Shown here: piece after piece, positions 1 to 8,959 of the stretch
How the letters are laid out: each line of letters opens with the position of its first letter
Numbering within the stretch: the first letter of the stretch is position 1
DNA from: an uncultured Acidimicrobiales bacterium
GTDB lineage: Bacteria; Actinomycetota; Acidimicrobiia; Acidimicrobiales; CATQHL01
Length of the DNA: 64,000 bases
Assembly (NCBI GenBank): GCA_958295925.1
Contig: CATQHL010000001.1
Location: 1,561,753-1,625,752 of the forward strand
Reading direction: 5' to 3'
Notes under the pieces: model-generated
The model's database searches: none
Told to the model about the DNA's origin: nothing
Seen by the model: only the letters and a program-made list of their open reading frames with translations
Translations under genes and position numbers: made by a program

Positions 1-1095
1 TCCAGCGACTCCGTCGAAGGCCGTTACATTATTAAGGCTGCTTCAGCGAGCAGCGCCGACGCTGGCCTGGGCGCGGGGAACTCTTGCTTGTCGAGCGTCG
101 TCGACCGTCTCCCGCCCACCGTTTCCCGTAGGCGCTCACCCGCTTTGGGTTTAACACTAGCGCTCGTGATTGCGGCAGACTGTTCCACGCTGAGGGACTG
201 CCCACTAGGTTGGCGTACTAAAAGGTCTTTTAGGTATTTTGAAGGCTACCACTGTGAGCGCAGTGAGTGGCTTGACGGTGCACTGATCCGCACTATGGAC
301 GGATTGACCTATTGCGTTCCAGCTGGGAGGCCCCCCCATTGTAGCTATCGCTCCAGTCAGTATTTTTCGAGAAGCGATGCAATGCTAGTAGACAACTACA
401 ACTATTTTACAGACCGAGCTTCCCCCTATTTGCCTTTCCCTGATCACGAATACGAGCTCAGACCGGGATTCGACGTTGACATATCTTCCAACCTGTACAC
501 AGGGCCCAACCCATACGAAGGCTGCTGGGCGCCTAACGTTTACTGGGGAACCGTGGTTCAAGGCGACTCTGTCCTGCGTGGCGCCGCTGTTCAGGCCGAT
601 AACCTAGTAATAGCGATCAGACCTTGCGGCAGCGGCAGGCTGGACGCTGACGATCGGCTTACGCGGTGGCGCTTCGAGGAGTTGCCGTGGCATGTCCCCG
701 CCCCGGTGGATGCTTTCGCCGTGACTGGCCAGCAGCCGGATTCGATAATTGTGTTCTGGCAACCTTCGCCCTCTGGTGGGGCTTACCCGATTGAGAGTTA
801 CACCGTAATGTGGGAGCGCACGGGGGTAGGGAGTAGTCTTGCTTCTTTTACCGGTAATGCGGAAAGCGTAGAGGTTCCTGTTTCCAGTTTGCGGTTGACT
901 TCAAAGGTGCCTGGTGAATATAACCCTGATGGCTTGTCGTATTACACATACACTTTGACTGGGCTTCAACGGGGGGCCTGGTATTCGTCAGGTGTGATAG
1001 CCAATGACGTTGCTGGGTTCAGCAGCACGGTAGGACTGTTAGGCAGTACTGGTAGTCTCCTGCCCGGGGAAACGCCGCCGCCGCTGGGCAGGTAA
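1..1095 (+). CDS. Fibronectin type III domain protein, 5' end outside window
   Basis: The frame is open from the first base, so the gene probably begins upstream. A TTG at 88 is the first internal start candidate but has no clear ribosome site. The N-terminal two thirds has several cysteines and aromatic residues and resembles nothing I recognise. About residues 233-350, counted from base 1, read as a fibronectin type III fold: it starts with a PAPVDAF-type strand, has a central SYTVMWE strand, and ends with a YTLTGL / ANDVAG pattern. Such modules usually mediate extracellular binding. The lipoprotein gene at 1101 starts 5 bases after the stop, so the two are probably co-transcribed. The FN3 call is fairly safe; the role and the N-terminal fold are unknown. 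Confidence 0.7.
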   Translation, partial: SSDSVEGRYIIKAASASSADAGLGAGNSCLSSVVDRLPPTVSRRRSPALGLTLALVIAADCSTLRDCPLGWRTKRSFRYFEGYHCERSEWLDGALIRTMDGLTYCVPAGRPPHCSYRSSQYFSRSDAMLVDNYNYFTDRASPYLPFPDHEYELRPGFDVDISSNLYTGPNPYEGCWAPNVYWGTVVQGDSVLRGAAVQADNLVIAIRPCGSGRLDADDRLTRWRFEELPWHVPAPVDAFAVTGQQPDSIIVFWQPSPSGGAYPIESYTVMWERTGVGSSLASFTGNAESVEVPVSSLRLTSKVPGEYNPDGLSYYTYTLTGLQRGAWYSSGVIANDVAGFSSTVGLLGSTGSLLPGETPPPLGR

Positions 1096-1100
1096 GGGTT

Positions 1101-2945
1101 ATGGAGCAAGTGGTTTCCGTGTTCCGGCTGGTGGTGTTCGTGGTTGTGTTTGTTGTGTTGGCGGCGTCTTGCGGCGGAGCGTCTGCGCCGCCTTCGGCGG
1201 AGGCGCCTGGGGCGACGGTCCCGGCGCCCGCCTCCGCGCCGCCTGGCAGCGCCTCCGCGCCTGCTTCGCCTCAGCAGCGGCTTTCGGGGTCGCAGGTTCC
1301 TTCCCCGCGGCCTGCCCCGCCGTCGCCCGTTTCCCCGCCGTCGGTTGAGCCGCCGTCGTCGTTTCCTGCCCCGTCGTCGTCTCTGCCTTCAGTGCCTGCT
1401 GAGGGTGGTGGTGAGGGCGCTGTGGGGGCCGCCCCTGGGGCGTCGGGGGCTTCCTCGGCGCGGCCCCCGGATCCCGGCGCTGGTGGTGCTTCCCCCGACC
1501 CCGGCGCTGGTGGCGCCTCCCTGGATTCTGGTGTTTCCCCTGATCCTGTGGGTGGGGGTGTTTCCCCGGTTTCGGGTGCTGGTGGTGTTGTTGGGGAGGG
1601 AGTTGAGGGTTGGGGTTCTGTTTGTTGCTCTTCCTCCTCTACGGTGGAGTTGGTTGAGTCTTTAGGTTGGGTTGTCTCGTATTTCGAGATTCTGGGTGAG
1701 CCTAGGTATGACGCTTCCACCCCTAGGGGGGCGTATTGCTGGGCGCGTCGCGAGATAGCGCTTGCCTCGTGGTATGAGCGGGAGGGGGATGTTTGGGAGG
1801 CGAATATTGACTTGTACAGGGGGGAGTTGATCGCCCGAGCGCGTGGCGGGGATGTTAAGGCGGCGGACGCGCTTTCGGGCGCGGCGGAGGTGAGGACGCC
1901 CGATGCTGGTTATTCGTTGAGCCGGGCTGTTGATGCTGTTGATGTCCCTGAGGTGAGGCGGCGGGCGTTGACCGCGGATGACCCCGGGATCAGGTCGAGC
2001 GCGGAGGAGTTGTTCGCCTGGGTGGATGAGTTTAAGAGTCACTCTGATCCGGCTTCTTTCTTGGTTGACGAACCGCAGCCTTCCGGCCTTGAGTGCGTGT
2101 ATCCCCCCTTTCCCTCGGAGCGAGAGAGCATGGATGCGGATGTGGAGGTTCAGGCGGGGGAGGGGTCGGTTCCCCTTGAGGAGGTGAGGGCGATGACCCT
2201 CGAGGAGGTGGAGGGCCTCACCCCCGATCAATTGCGGGAGATAGACATAAAGGTGGCGCTCGACGACGGGTTCCTGGTTATGCCGCCAGACGTAGAATCC
2301 GCTTGGTTGGAAAAATTAATGGTGAGGTTGGCCGAATTTTTGAGAGATCTGTGCTGCTACAGTTTGACGGTGGGTGAATTAGCGCAAAGAATCGCTCGGC
2401 TTTTTGAAAACTCTCAATACATTGCCGGTAATGAGAATGATCCTTCCACCCCGGCGGGAGCTTTTTGCTGGGCGCACTATGAGGTGAGACGCAGCAAAGA
2501 GGCGTACATTCATGAATACTTTCGAAAGACTGCTTTTGAGTTGTATCGGGATGAACTCATCGCCCGCGCCGGGTTGGGCTACGCCGGAGCCGAAGCGGCC
2601 CTTCCGGGTATTCCCTCGGGGCCTCCCATTGTGGGGTATCCGTTTGTTGACGCTCTCGCCGCCGTGGACGACCCTGGTGTGAGGGGGATGGCTTTCTCCG
2701 CTGATGATCCTGTGTTGCGGGGTTTGGTGGGGGATTTCTACGCTCTTGTGGATGAGCACAGGCGGCGCCCTGATCCGAGCCCGCACGCCTTCGAGGGTGA
2801 CTGGCTGCCTCACTATTCGCCGGGGACGATGGCGGACAGGTACGCGCAGTACCTGACCGAGGATCACCCCCGGGGGACGGAGGCCGAAATCGAGGCCCTG
2901 AACGATCTCATCATGGAGTGCTGGCCAAACAACTTATACAACTGA
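1101..2945 (+). CDS. Two-domain surface lipoprotein, family copy 1
   Basis: This 614-residue protein has an N-terminal hydrophobic segment ending in a lipobox (LAAS-C, Cys about 24), so it is predicted to be lipid-anchored outside the membrane. Residues about 25-175 are a Pro/Ser/Ala/Gly stalk. Two diverged copies of one domain follow, at about 178-335 and 405-614. Each begins with a CC pair, has a central AYCWARRE or AFCWAHYE motif, then YRGELIARA or YRDELIARA, and a closing ECVYPP or ECW Cys. A GTG at 1110 is an alternative start that matches the other copies better. It sits 5 bp after the FN3 gene. Copy 1 ends in MECWPNNLYN, a tail shared only with copy 5. I do not recognise the domain; the lipoprotein prediction is firm, the function unknown. 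Confidence 0.85.
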   Translation: MEQVVSVFRLVVFVVVFVVLAASCGGASAPPSAEAPGATVPAPASAPPGSASAPASPQQRLSGSQVPSPRPAPPSPVSPPSVEPPSSFPAPSSSLPSVPAEGGGEGAVGAAPGASGASSARPPDPGAGGASPDPGAGGASLDSGVSPDPVGGGVSPVSGAGGVVGEGVEGWGSVCCSSSSTVELVESLGWVVSYFEILGEPRYDASTPRGAYCWARREIALASWYEREGDVWEANIDLYRGELIARARGGDVKAADALSGAAEVRTPDAGYSLSRAVDAVDVPEVRRRALTADDPGIRSSAEELFAWVDEFKSHSDPASFLVDEPQPSGLECVYPPFPSERESMDADVEVQAGEGSVPLEEVRAMTLEEVEGLTPDQLREIDIKVALDDGFLVMPPDVESAWLEKLMVRLAEFLRDLCCYSLTVGELAQRIARLFENSQYIAGNENDPSTPAGAFCWAHYEVRRSKEAYIHEYFRKTAFELYRDELIARAGLGYAGAEAALPGIPSGPPIVGYPFVDALAAVDDPGVRGMAFSADDPVLRGLVGDFYALVDEHRRRPDPSPHAFEGDWLPHYSPGTMADRYAQYLTEDHPRGTEAEIEALNDLIMECWPNNLYN

Positions 2946-2966
2946 CGAAAGAATGCTTAGGCGTAT

Positions 2967-4484
2967 GTGTGTATTGTTCGGTGGGGCTGCTTTTCCGTTC
3001 TTCTGCCTGTTTCTGGGTTCGTTCTTGTTGTTTGGGTGAGTGTGGTTTGCGTGTCTGTCGCCTCCCGGGCTGGGGCTGGGGCGGGTTGGGCGGTTCGCGG
3101 GTTTGCCGCAGGGTTGGGCGTGTTTGTGGTGGCGTGTTTGTTTGGTGGGGTGCTTGTTTCCCCGGTTTCCGGGCGGGGTGTGTCTGGTTCTGGGGTGGTG
3201 GTGTCGGCTCGTAGGCTGGTTTCGGGTAATGTTGAGTTGGGTTTGGTTGTGGACGGGTCGCCTGCCTCGCCGCGGCTTTCCGACCGTTTTTTGCTTAAGG
3301 GTTCGGAGGTGGGGGTTTGGCATTACTCCGCGCCGAGGGTTGTCGGTTCGGGCGGCGGCAGGGCGATCGTTGAGGTGAGGGCGCGTTGGCTGGTTTCGGG
3401 GAACGTGGAGTTCGGTTTGCGGGTGGACGGGTTGAGGGTCTGGTTCCCGTTGGAGAGGTATTTCCTTTATTCCCTGGCGAGGCCTTCGGACGCGGCCCGG
3501 CGTTCGTCTGTTTTCGACACGGGCGCGTTCGGCTCGGTGTGCTGGGACGGCGCCTTAGACGACATCACGGGCGGCGGCGTTTCCGATTATTTCGGCCTGT
3601 TGTCGGATTGTGAGGCGCTTCTCGCGTCTCGGGGCGTCCTTGAGGGCGGCTCCGGGCATCTCAGCGGTTGGGCGCCCGGCGCCCCGCTGGGGGGTTGGGT
3701 GGGGGTCGCGGTCGCGGGGCGGCGCGTCGCCGTCTTGGATCTTGACAGCTACAAGACGGGGTTTACGCTTACAGGGTCTATTCCGCCGGCTCTGGGGAGG
3801 CTGAGCGGGCTGCGGGAGTTGTCGCTTGAGAGCAATGAGTTGACCGGTGTTATTCCCCCGGAGTTGGGTGGTCTCTCTGGGTTGGGTTACTTGTATCTGC
3901 ATGAGAATTTGTTGACGGGCTCGATCCCGCCGGAGTTGGGGGACATCCTGGGTCTCATGGATTTGAGGCTGGGTTCGAATTATTTGACTGGCGGTATTCC
4001 CGGGGAGTTGGGTGATCTCGTGAAGTTGAGGAATCTGTTTCTTGATGACAATGCGTTGACCGGGGGGATCCCGGTTTCGCTCGCCCGGTTGGTTGATCTT
4101 GAGTATTTGGTGCTGTATTTCAATAGGTTGTCCGGCGTTATTCCCGGGGAGTTGGGTGATCTCAGCAAGCTGGTGGGATTGTATCTGAACGATAATTTGC
4201 TGACCGGGGGGATCCCGGCTTCGCTCGGAGAGTTGCCTGTCCTTATGGAGTTGCATCTTCAGGCGAACTTTCTGAGCGGGGAGATTCCCTCCGAGTTGGG
4301 CAGGCTCGGTGAACGCCCCGACCCTGCCTCGGATTTGAGGTTCTTCCACCAGTTCGACGAGGAGAGCATCCGCATGCCGTACGACAACCCGGATTTGGGT
4401 GGATGCGTGCCGGACTCCTTGAACAAGGAGGGCGTCACCGTCTACCGCGGCTACCTCGAATGGTGCCAGCCAACCCCGACCTAA
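2967..4484 (+). CDS. Plant-type leucine-rich-repeat protein
   Basis: This 505-residue protein has two N-terminal hydrophobic stretches, then a duplicated LVSGNVE-GL-VDG motif at about 86 and 142. A CDALLA-like cap region follows (here CEALLASRG, about 210), then about seven LRRs of roughly 24 residues between about 265 and 440. The repeats follow L--L--L-L--N-LTG-IP--LG, the pattern of plant receptor-type LRRs that is also found in bacterial surface proteins. The C-terminus has a Cys-containing cap (GGCVPDSL ... LEWCQ). Such proteins usually bind other proteins. It starts 21 bp after lipoprotein copy 1, so the two may form a pair. A broken paralogue lies behind copy 5 at 12784. The LRR call is firm; ligand and exact topology are unknown. 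Confidence 0.88.
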   Translation: MCIVRWGCFSVLLPVSGFVLVVWVSVVCVSVASRAGAGAGWAVRGFAAGLGVFVVACLFGGVLVSPVSGRGVSGSGVVVSARRLVSGNVELGLVVDGSPASPRLSDRFLLKGSEVGVWHYSAPRVVGSGGGRAIVEVRARWLVSGNVEFGLRVDGLRVWFPLERYFLYSLARPSDAARRSSVFDTGAFGSVCWDGALDDITGGGVSDYFGLLSDCEALLASRGVLEGGSGHLSGWAPGAPLGGWVGVAVAGRRVAVLDLDSYKTGFTLTGSIPPALGRLSGLRELSLESNELTGVIPPELGGLSGLGYLYLHENLLTGSIPPELGDILGLMDLRLGSNYLTGGIPGELGDLVKLRNLFLDDNALTGGIPVSLARLVDLEYLVLYFNRLSGVIPGELGDLSKLVGLYLNDNLLTGGIPASLGELPVLMELHLQANFLSGEIPSELGRLGERPDPASDLRFFHQFDEESIRMPYDNPDLGGCVPDSLNKEGVTVYRGYLEWCQPTPT

Positions 4485-4785
4485 ACCACGCAACACGAGA
4501 CTGCTCCACGCGACACGCTTTGATGCGCACCAAGCTGCGCTGAGGGCCTGGCCGCCCCTGTTGCCCGCACTCCAGCCCCTGTTGCCCGCACTCTTTCCTG
4601 GGCTTGGCAGACTCAGCTAACCAGCGGGCCGCTGTTAGCCCAACCCTCAGCCGCAATTAGTCCAGCACTGTATGCGGTAGGTGTGACAGCAAAGGACGGT
4701 CTTGCGTTCAGCGGCAGGATAGGACGGACAGGCTCTGTGATAATCTCGTGTTCGGCGAAATTCCGCCGACGCCGAGCAGGGAAGG
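4485..4785 (+). other. Intergenic stretch, half of a segmental duplication
   Basis: No gene is seen here. The first part (about 4485-4680) is clearly similar to the sequence after the LRR remnant at 13162-13345, including the run of related GCCCGCACTC and CAGACTCAGC elements, so both came from one duplicated segment. The last 100 bases probably carry the promoter of the next lipoprotein, and GGAAGGGTG just before its start may serve as ribosome site. Confidence 0.6.
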
Positions 4786-6639
4786 GTGATAGAGCGAATG
4801 GTTTCCGTGTTCCGGCTGGTGGTGTTGGTGGTTGTGTTTGTTGTGTTGGCGGCGTCTTGCGGCGGGGCGTCTGCGCCGCCTTCGGCGGAGGCGCCTGGGA
4901 CGACGGTCCCGGCGCCCGCCTCAGCGCCGCATGGCAGCGCCGCCGCGCCTGCTTCGCCTCAGCAGCGGCTCCCCGGGTCGCAGGTTCCTTCCCCGCGGCC
5001 TGCCCAGCCGCCGCCCGCCTCCCCGCCGCCTCCCCGGCCGTCGGTTGAGCCGCCGTCGGCGCTTCCTGCCCAGCCGTCGTCTTTGTCTTCAGTGCCTGCT
5101 GAGGGTGGTGGTGAGGGCGCGGTGGGGGCCGCCCCTGGGGCGTCGGGGCCTTCCTCGGCGCAGCCCTCGGATTTCAGTGCTGGTGGCGCCTTACCCGATG
5201 CTGGTGTTTCCCCTGATCTTGGGGGCGGTGGCGTCTCTCTTGATCCTGGTGTTTCCCCGGATTCTGGGGGTGGGGGTGTTTCCCCGGATTCCGGGGCTGG
5301 GGGTGGTGTTCTTGGGGAGGGGGTTGAGGGTTGGGGTTCTGTTTGTTGCTTTTTCTCCTCTACGGTGGAGTTGGTTGAGTCTTTCGATCGTGTTGCCTCG
5401 TTTTTCGAGTTGCTGGGTGAGCCTAGATATGATGCTTCCACCGCTACGGGGGCGTATTGCTGGGCGCGTCGCGAGATTTTTCTCGCCGCGTGGTATGAGC
5501 TGCAGGGGGAGGTTTTAAAGGCTGATTATGATTTGTACAGGGGGGAGTTGACGGCCCGCGCGCGTGGCGGGGATGTTAAGGCGGCGGAAGCGCTTTCGGG
5601 CGCTGCGGGTGTGAGGATGCCCGATGCTGGTTATTCGTTGGGTTGGGCTGTTGATGCTGTTGATGTCCCTGGGGTGAGGCGGCTGGCGTTGACCGCGGAT
5701 GACCCCGGGATCAGGTCGAGCGCGGAGAGGTTGTTCGCCTGGGTGGATGAGTTTAAGAGTCACTCTGACCCGGCTTCTTTCCTGGTTGACGACCCGCGGC
5801 CTTCCGGCATTGAGTGCGTGTACCCTCCCCCGGAGGAGAAGGCGGTTCAGGCGGGGGAGGGGTCGGTTCCCCTTGAGGAGGTGAGGGCGATGACCCTCGA
5901 GGAGGTGGAGGGCCTCACCCCTGAGCAGTTGCGGGAGATAGACCTAGAGGCGGCGTTCGACGACGGGTTCCTGGTTATGCCGCCAGACATAGAATCCGCT
6001 TGGACGGAAAAACTAGCGGTGAGGTTGGCCGAAGTTATGAGAGATCTGTGCTGCTACAGATTGACTGTGAGTGAATTAGTAGAAGGCATCGCTCGGCTTT
6101 TTGAGTACTCTCAGTTCTTTGCCGGTAATGAGAATGATCCTTCCACCCCGGTGGGCGCTTTTTGCTGGGCGTTCCACGAGGTGGGACGCAGCATGTCGGC
6201 GTACATTAATGAATACTTCGACAGGACTTTTTTTGAGTTGTTTCGGGATGAACTCATCGCCCGCGCCGGGATGGGCTACGCCGGAGCAGAGGCGGCCCTT
6301 CAGGGTATTCCCTCGGGGCCTCCCATTGTGGAGTATCCGTTTGTTGACGCTCTAGCCGCCGTGGACGACCCTGGTTTGAGGGGGATGGCGTTCTCCGCCG
6401 ATGATCCTGTGTTGCGGGGTTTGGTGGGGGATTTCTACGCTCTTGTGGATGAGCACAGGCGGCGCCCTGATCCGAGCCCGCACGCCTTTGAGGGTGACTG
6501 GCTGCCGCACTATGCGCCGGAGACGATGGCGGACAGGTACGCGCAGTACCTGACCGAGGATCACCCCCGGAGGACGGAGGCCGAAATCGAGGCCCGTGAA
6601 GACATTTTCAGGCAATGCTACGACCCTCTAGATTCCTAG
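4786..6639 (+). CDS. Two-domain surface lipoprotein, family copy 2
   Basis: Same layout as copy 1 (617 residues): signal peptide with LAAS-C lipobox, low-complexity stalk to about 180, domain 1 at about 183-340, domain 2 at about 400-617. Domain 1 belongs to the variant type shared with copy 4 (FDRVASFFELLGEPRYD, TATGAYCW, YELQGEVL), while copies 1, 3 and 5 carry the other type. The stretch between the domains is the short PPPEEK form, again shared with copy 4. The C-terminus ends in FRQCYDPLDS, shared with copies 3 and 4. An internal ATG at 4798 (MVSVFRL) is an equally likely start, since that is where the family alignment begins. Function unknown. Confidence 0.85.
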   Translation: MIERMVSVFRLVVLVVVFVVLAASCGGASAPPSAEAPGTTVPAPASAPHGSAAAPASPQQRLPGSQVPSPRPAQPPPASPPPPRPSVEPPSALPAQPSSLSSVPAEGGGEGAVGAAPGASGPSSAQPSDFSAGGALPDAGVSPDLGGGGVSLDPGVSPDSGGGGVSPDSGAGGGVLGEGVEGWGSVCCFFSSTVELVESFDRVASFFELLGEPRYDASTATGAYCWARREIFLAAWYELQGEVLKADYDLYRGELTARARGGDVKAAEALSGAAGVRMPDAGYSLGWAVDAVDVPGVRRLALTADDPGIRSSAERLFAWVDEFKSHSDPASFLVDDPRPSGIECVYPPPEEKAVQAGEGSVPLEEVRAMTLEEVEGLTPEQLREIDLEAAFDDGFLVMPPDIESAWTEKLAVRLAEVMRDLCCYRLTVSELVEGIARLFEYSQFFAGNENDPSTPVGAFCWAFHEVGRSMSAYINEYFDRTFFELFRDELIARAGMGYAGAEAALQGIPSGPPIVEYPFVDALAAVDDPGLRGMAFSADDPVLRGLVGDFYALVDEHRRRPDPSPHAFEGDWLPHYAPETMADRYAQYLTEDHPRRTEAEIEAREDIFRQCYDPLDS

Positions 6640-6857
6640 CGCGATGTTAGATCTCCCCGGCGTACTGTTGGTTGTGCCTTGGTTGTGTTCATACTGGGAT
6701 CGGGGAGGTCTGTGTTCGGTGTCCCTAAGCGGGTGCTGATCTGTTGCAGGGCTGTGGGTGGGTTGGTGTTGTTGAGGCTGGCGGACGTGGTCTCTAGCCG
6801 CTTCCTTCGCCCGCCGTTGGACTGCTCGCCCGGTTGGTGTTGTTGAGGCTGGTGTAA
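6640..6857 (+). repeat. Array intergenic repeat, copy a
   Basis: About 215 bp between lipoprotein copies 2 and 3, almost identical to 8754-8959 and 10769-10983. It holds an imperfect inverted pair (GATCTCCCCG ... CGGGGAGGTC) just after the stop, a possible terminator or processing hairpin. It also holds a 21-bp direct repeat (GGTTGGTGTTGTTGAGGCTGG) at 6761 and 6832, the second copy running into the next start. It marks the unit that was amplified. Confidence 0.85.
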
Positions 6858-8753
6858 GTGGTTTCCGTGTTTCGGCTGGTGTTGTTCGTGGTTGTGTTTG
6901 TTGTGTTGGCTGCGTCTTGCGGCGGGGCGTCTGCGCCGCCGTCGGCGGGGATGCCTGGGGCGACGGTCCCGGCGCCTGCTTCCGTGTCGCCGCCTGGCAG
7001 CGTCGGAGCGCCTGTTTCGCCTGCCCAGCGGCTTTCGGGGTCGCAGGTTCCTTCTCCGCGGCCTGCCCAGTCGCCGCCCGTTTCCCCGCCGGCTTCCCAG
7101 CCGTCGGTTGAGCCGCCGTCGGCGCTTCCTGCCCAGCCGTCGTCTCTGTCTTCAGTGCCTGCTGAGGGTGGTGGTGAGGGCGCTGTGGGGGCCGCCCCCG
7201 GGGCGTCGGGGCCTTCCTCGGCGCGGCCCCCGGATCCCGGCGCTGGTGGCGCCTCACCCGATCCTGGTGTTTCCCCGGATTCTGGAGGCGGTGGCGCTTC
7301 CCCGGATCCCGGCGCTGGTGGCGCCTCACCCGATCCTGGTGTTTCCCCGGATTCTGGAGGCGGTGGCGCTTCCCCGGTTTCCGGGGCGGGTGGTGTTCTT
7401 GGGGAGGGGGTTGAGGGTTGGGGTTCTGTTTGTTGCTCTTCCTTGTCTACGGTGGAGTTGGTTGAGTCTTTAGGTTGGGTTGTCTCGTATTTCGAGGTTC
7501 TGGGTGAGCCTAGGTATGACGCTTCCACCCCTAGGGGGGCGTATTGCTGGGCGCGTCGCGAGATAGTGCTTGCCTCGTGGTATGAGCGGGAGGGGGATGT
7601 TTGGGAGGCGAATATTGACTTGTACAGGGGGGAGTTGATCGCCCGAGCGCGTGGCGGGGATGTTAAGGCGGCGGACGCGCTTTCGGGCGCGGCGGAGGTG
7701 AGGACGCCCGATGCTGGTTATTCGTTGAGCCGGGTTGTTGATGCTGTTGATGTCCCTGAGGTGAGGCGACGGGCGTTGAGCGCGGATGACCCCGGGATCA
7801 GGTCGAGCGCGGAGGAGTTGTTCGCCTGGGTGGATGGTTACAGGAGGGATCCTGCCCGATCCGCTGATTCGCTTGAGCGTAGGCGGCTTCCGGGGGTCGA
7901 GTGCGTGTATCCCCCCTATCCCTCGGAGCGAGAGAGCATGGATGCGGATGTGGGGGTTCAGGCGGGCGAGGGGTCGGTTCCCCTTGAGGAGGTGAGGGCG
8001 ATGACTCTAGAGGAGGTGGAGGGCCTCACCCCTGAGCAGTTGCGGGAGATAGACATACAGGCGGCGTTCGACGACGGGTTGCTGGTTATGCCGCCAGACA
8101 TAGAATCCGCTTGGTCGGAAAAATCAAAGGTGAAGTTGGCCGAATGGTTTAGAGATCGGTGCTGCTACAGATCGACTGTGAGTGAACTAGTAGAAGGCAT
8201 CGCTCAGCTTTTTCATGAAGTCATTCAGTTCTATGCCGGTAATGAGAATGATCCTTCCACTCCGGTGGGCGCTTTTTGCTGGGCGTTCCATGAGGTGGAA
8301 CGCAGCAAAATTGCGTACCGTTTCGAATACTTCTACAGGACTGTTTTTGAGTTGGAGCGGGATGAACTCATCGCCCGCGCCGAGTTGGGCTACGCCGGAG
8401 CCGAGGCGGCCCTTCCGGGTATTCCCTCGGGGCCTCCCTTAGTGGAGTATCCGTTTGTTGACGCTCTCGCCGCCGTGGACGACCCTGGTGTGAGGGGGAT
8501 GGCGTTCTCCGCGAGTGATCCTGTGCTGCGGGGTTTGGTGGGGGATTTCTACGCCATCGTGGATGAGCACAGGCGGCGCCCTGATCCGAGCCCGCACGCC
8601 TTTGAGGGTGACTGGCTGCCGCACTATGCGCCGGAGATAACGGCGGACAGGTACGCGCAGTACCTGACCGAGGATCACCCCCGGAGGACGGAGGCCGAAA
8701 TCCAGGCCCGTGAAGACATTTTCAGGCAATGCTACGACCCTCTAGACTCCTAG
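6858..8753 (+). CDS. Two-domain surface lipoprotein, family copy 3
   Basis: This is the longest family member (631 residues). The signal peptide starts at GTG (VSVFRLVLF-type) and ends in LAAS-C. The stalk contains a perfect 72-bp tandem duplication at 7232-7375, adding 24 residues. Domain 1 is of the copy 1/5 type (LGWVVSYFEVLGEP, STPRGAYCW). The segment after it is unique in the family: GYRRDPARSADSLERRR replaces the EFKSHSDPASFL stretch of the other four. Domain 2 and the FRQCYDPLDS tail match copy 4 (LFHE, ERSKIAYR). This patchwork suggests gene conversion between copies. No good Shine-Dalgarno is visible; the start was chosen by alignment with its siblings. Confidence 0.85.
   Translation: MVSVFRLVLFVVVFVVLAASCGGASAPPSAGMPGATVPAPASVSPPGSVGAPVSPAQRLSGSQVPSPRPAQSPPVSPPASQPSVEPPSALPAQPSSLSSVPAEGGGEGAVGAAPGASGPSSARPPDPGAGGASPDPGVSPDSGGGGASPDPGAGGASPDPGVSPDSGGGGASPVSGAGGVLGEGVEGWGSVCCSSLSTVELVESLGWVVSYFEVLGEPRYDASTPRGAYCWARREIVLASWYEREGDVWEANIDLYRGELIARARGGDVKAADALSGAAEVRTPDAGYSLSRVVDAVDVPEVRRRALSADDPGIRSSAEELFAWVDGYRRDPARSADSLERRRLPGVECVYPPYPSERESMDADVGVQAGEGSVPLEEVRAMTLEEVEGLTPEQLREIDIQAAFDDGLLVMPPDIESAWSEKSKVKLAEWFRDRCCYRSTVSELVEGIAQLFHEVIQFYAGNENDPSTPVGAFCWAFHEVERSKIAYRFEYFYRTVFELERDELIARAELGYAGAEAALPGIPSGPPLVEYPFVDALAAVDDPGVRGMAFSASDPVLRGLVGDFYAIVDEHRRRPDPSPHAFEGDWLPHYAPEITADRYAQYLTEDHPRRTEAEIQAREDIFRQCYDPLDS
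7232..7375 (+). repeat. 72-bp in-frame tandem duplication in copy 3 stalk
   Basis: Two adjacent identical 72-bp units, each starting GGATCCCGGCGC, encode the same 24-residue Pro/Asp/Ser/Gly segment twice. The other copies have one such segment or a variant of it. Confidence 0.9.
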
Positions 8754-8959
8754 CGCGGCGTTAGATCTCCCCGGCGTGCTGTTGGTTGTGTTCATACTGG
8801 GATCGGGGAGGTCCGTGCTCGGTGTCCCTAAGCGGGTGCTGATCCGTTGCAGGCTGTGGGTGGGTTGGTGTTGTTGAGGCTGGCGGACGTGGTCTCTAGC
8901 CGCTACCTTCGCCCGCCGCTGGACTGCTCGCCCGGTTGGTGTTGTTGAGGCTGGTGTAA
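8754..8959 (+). repeat. Array intergenic repeat, copy b
   Basis: Near-identical to 6640-6857 apart from a few substitutions and the loss of a short duplicated TTGG-rich piece near the start. The 21-bp internal direct repeat is at 8863 and 8934. Confidence 0.85.
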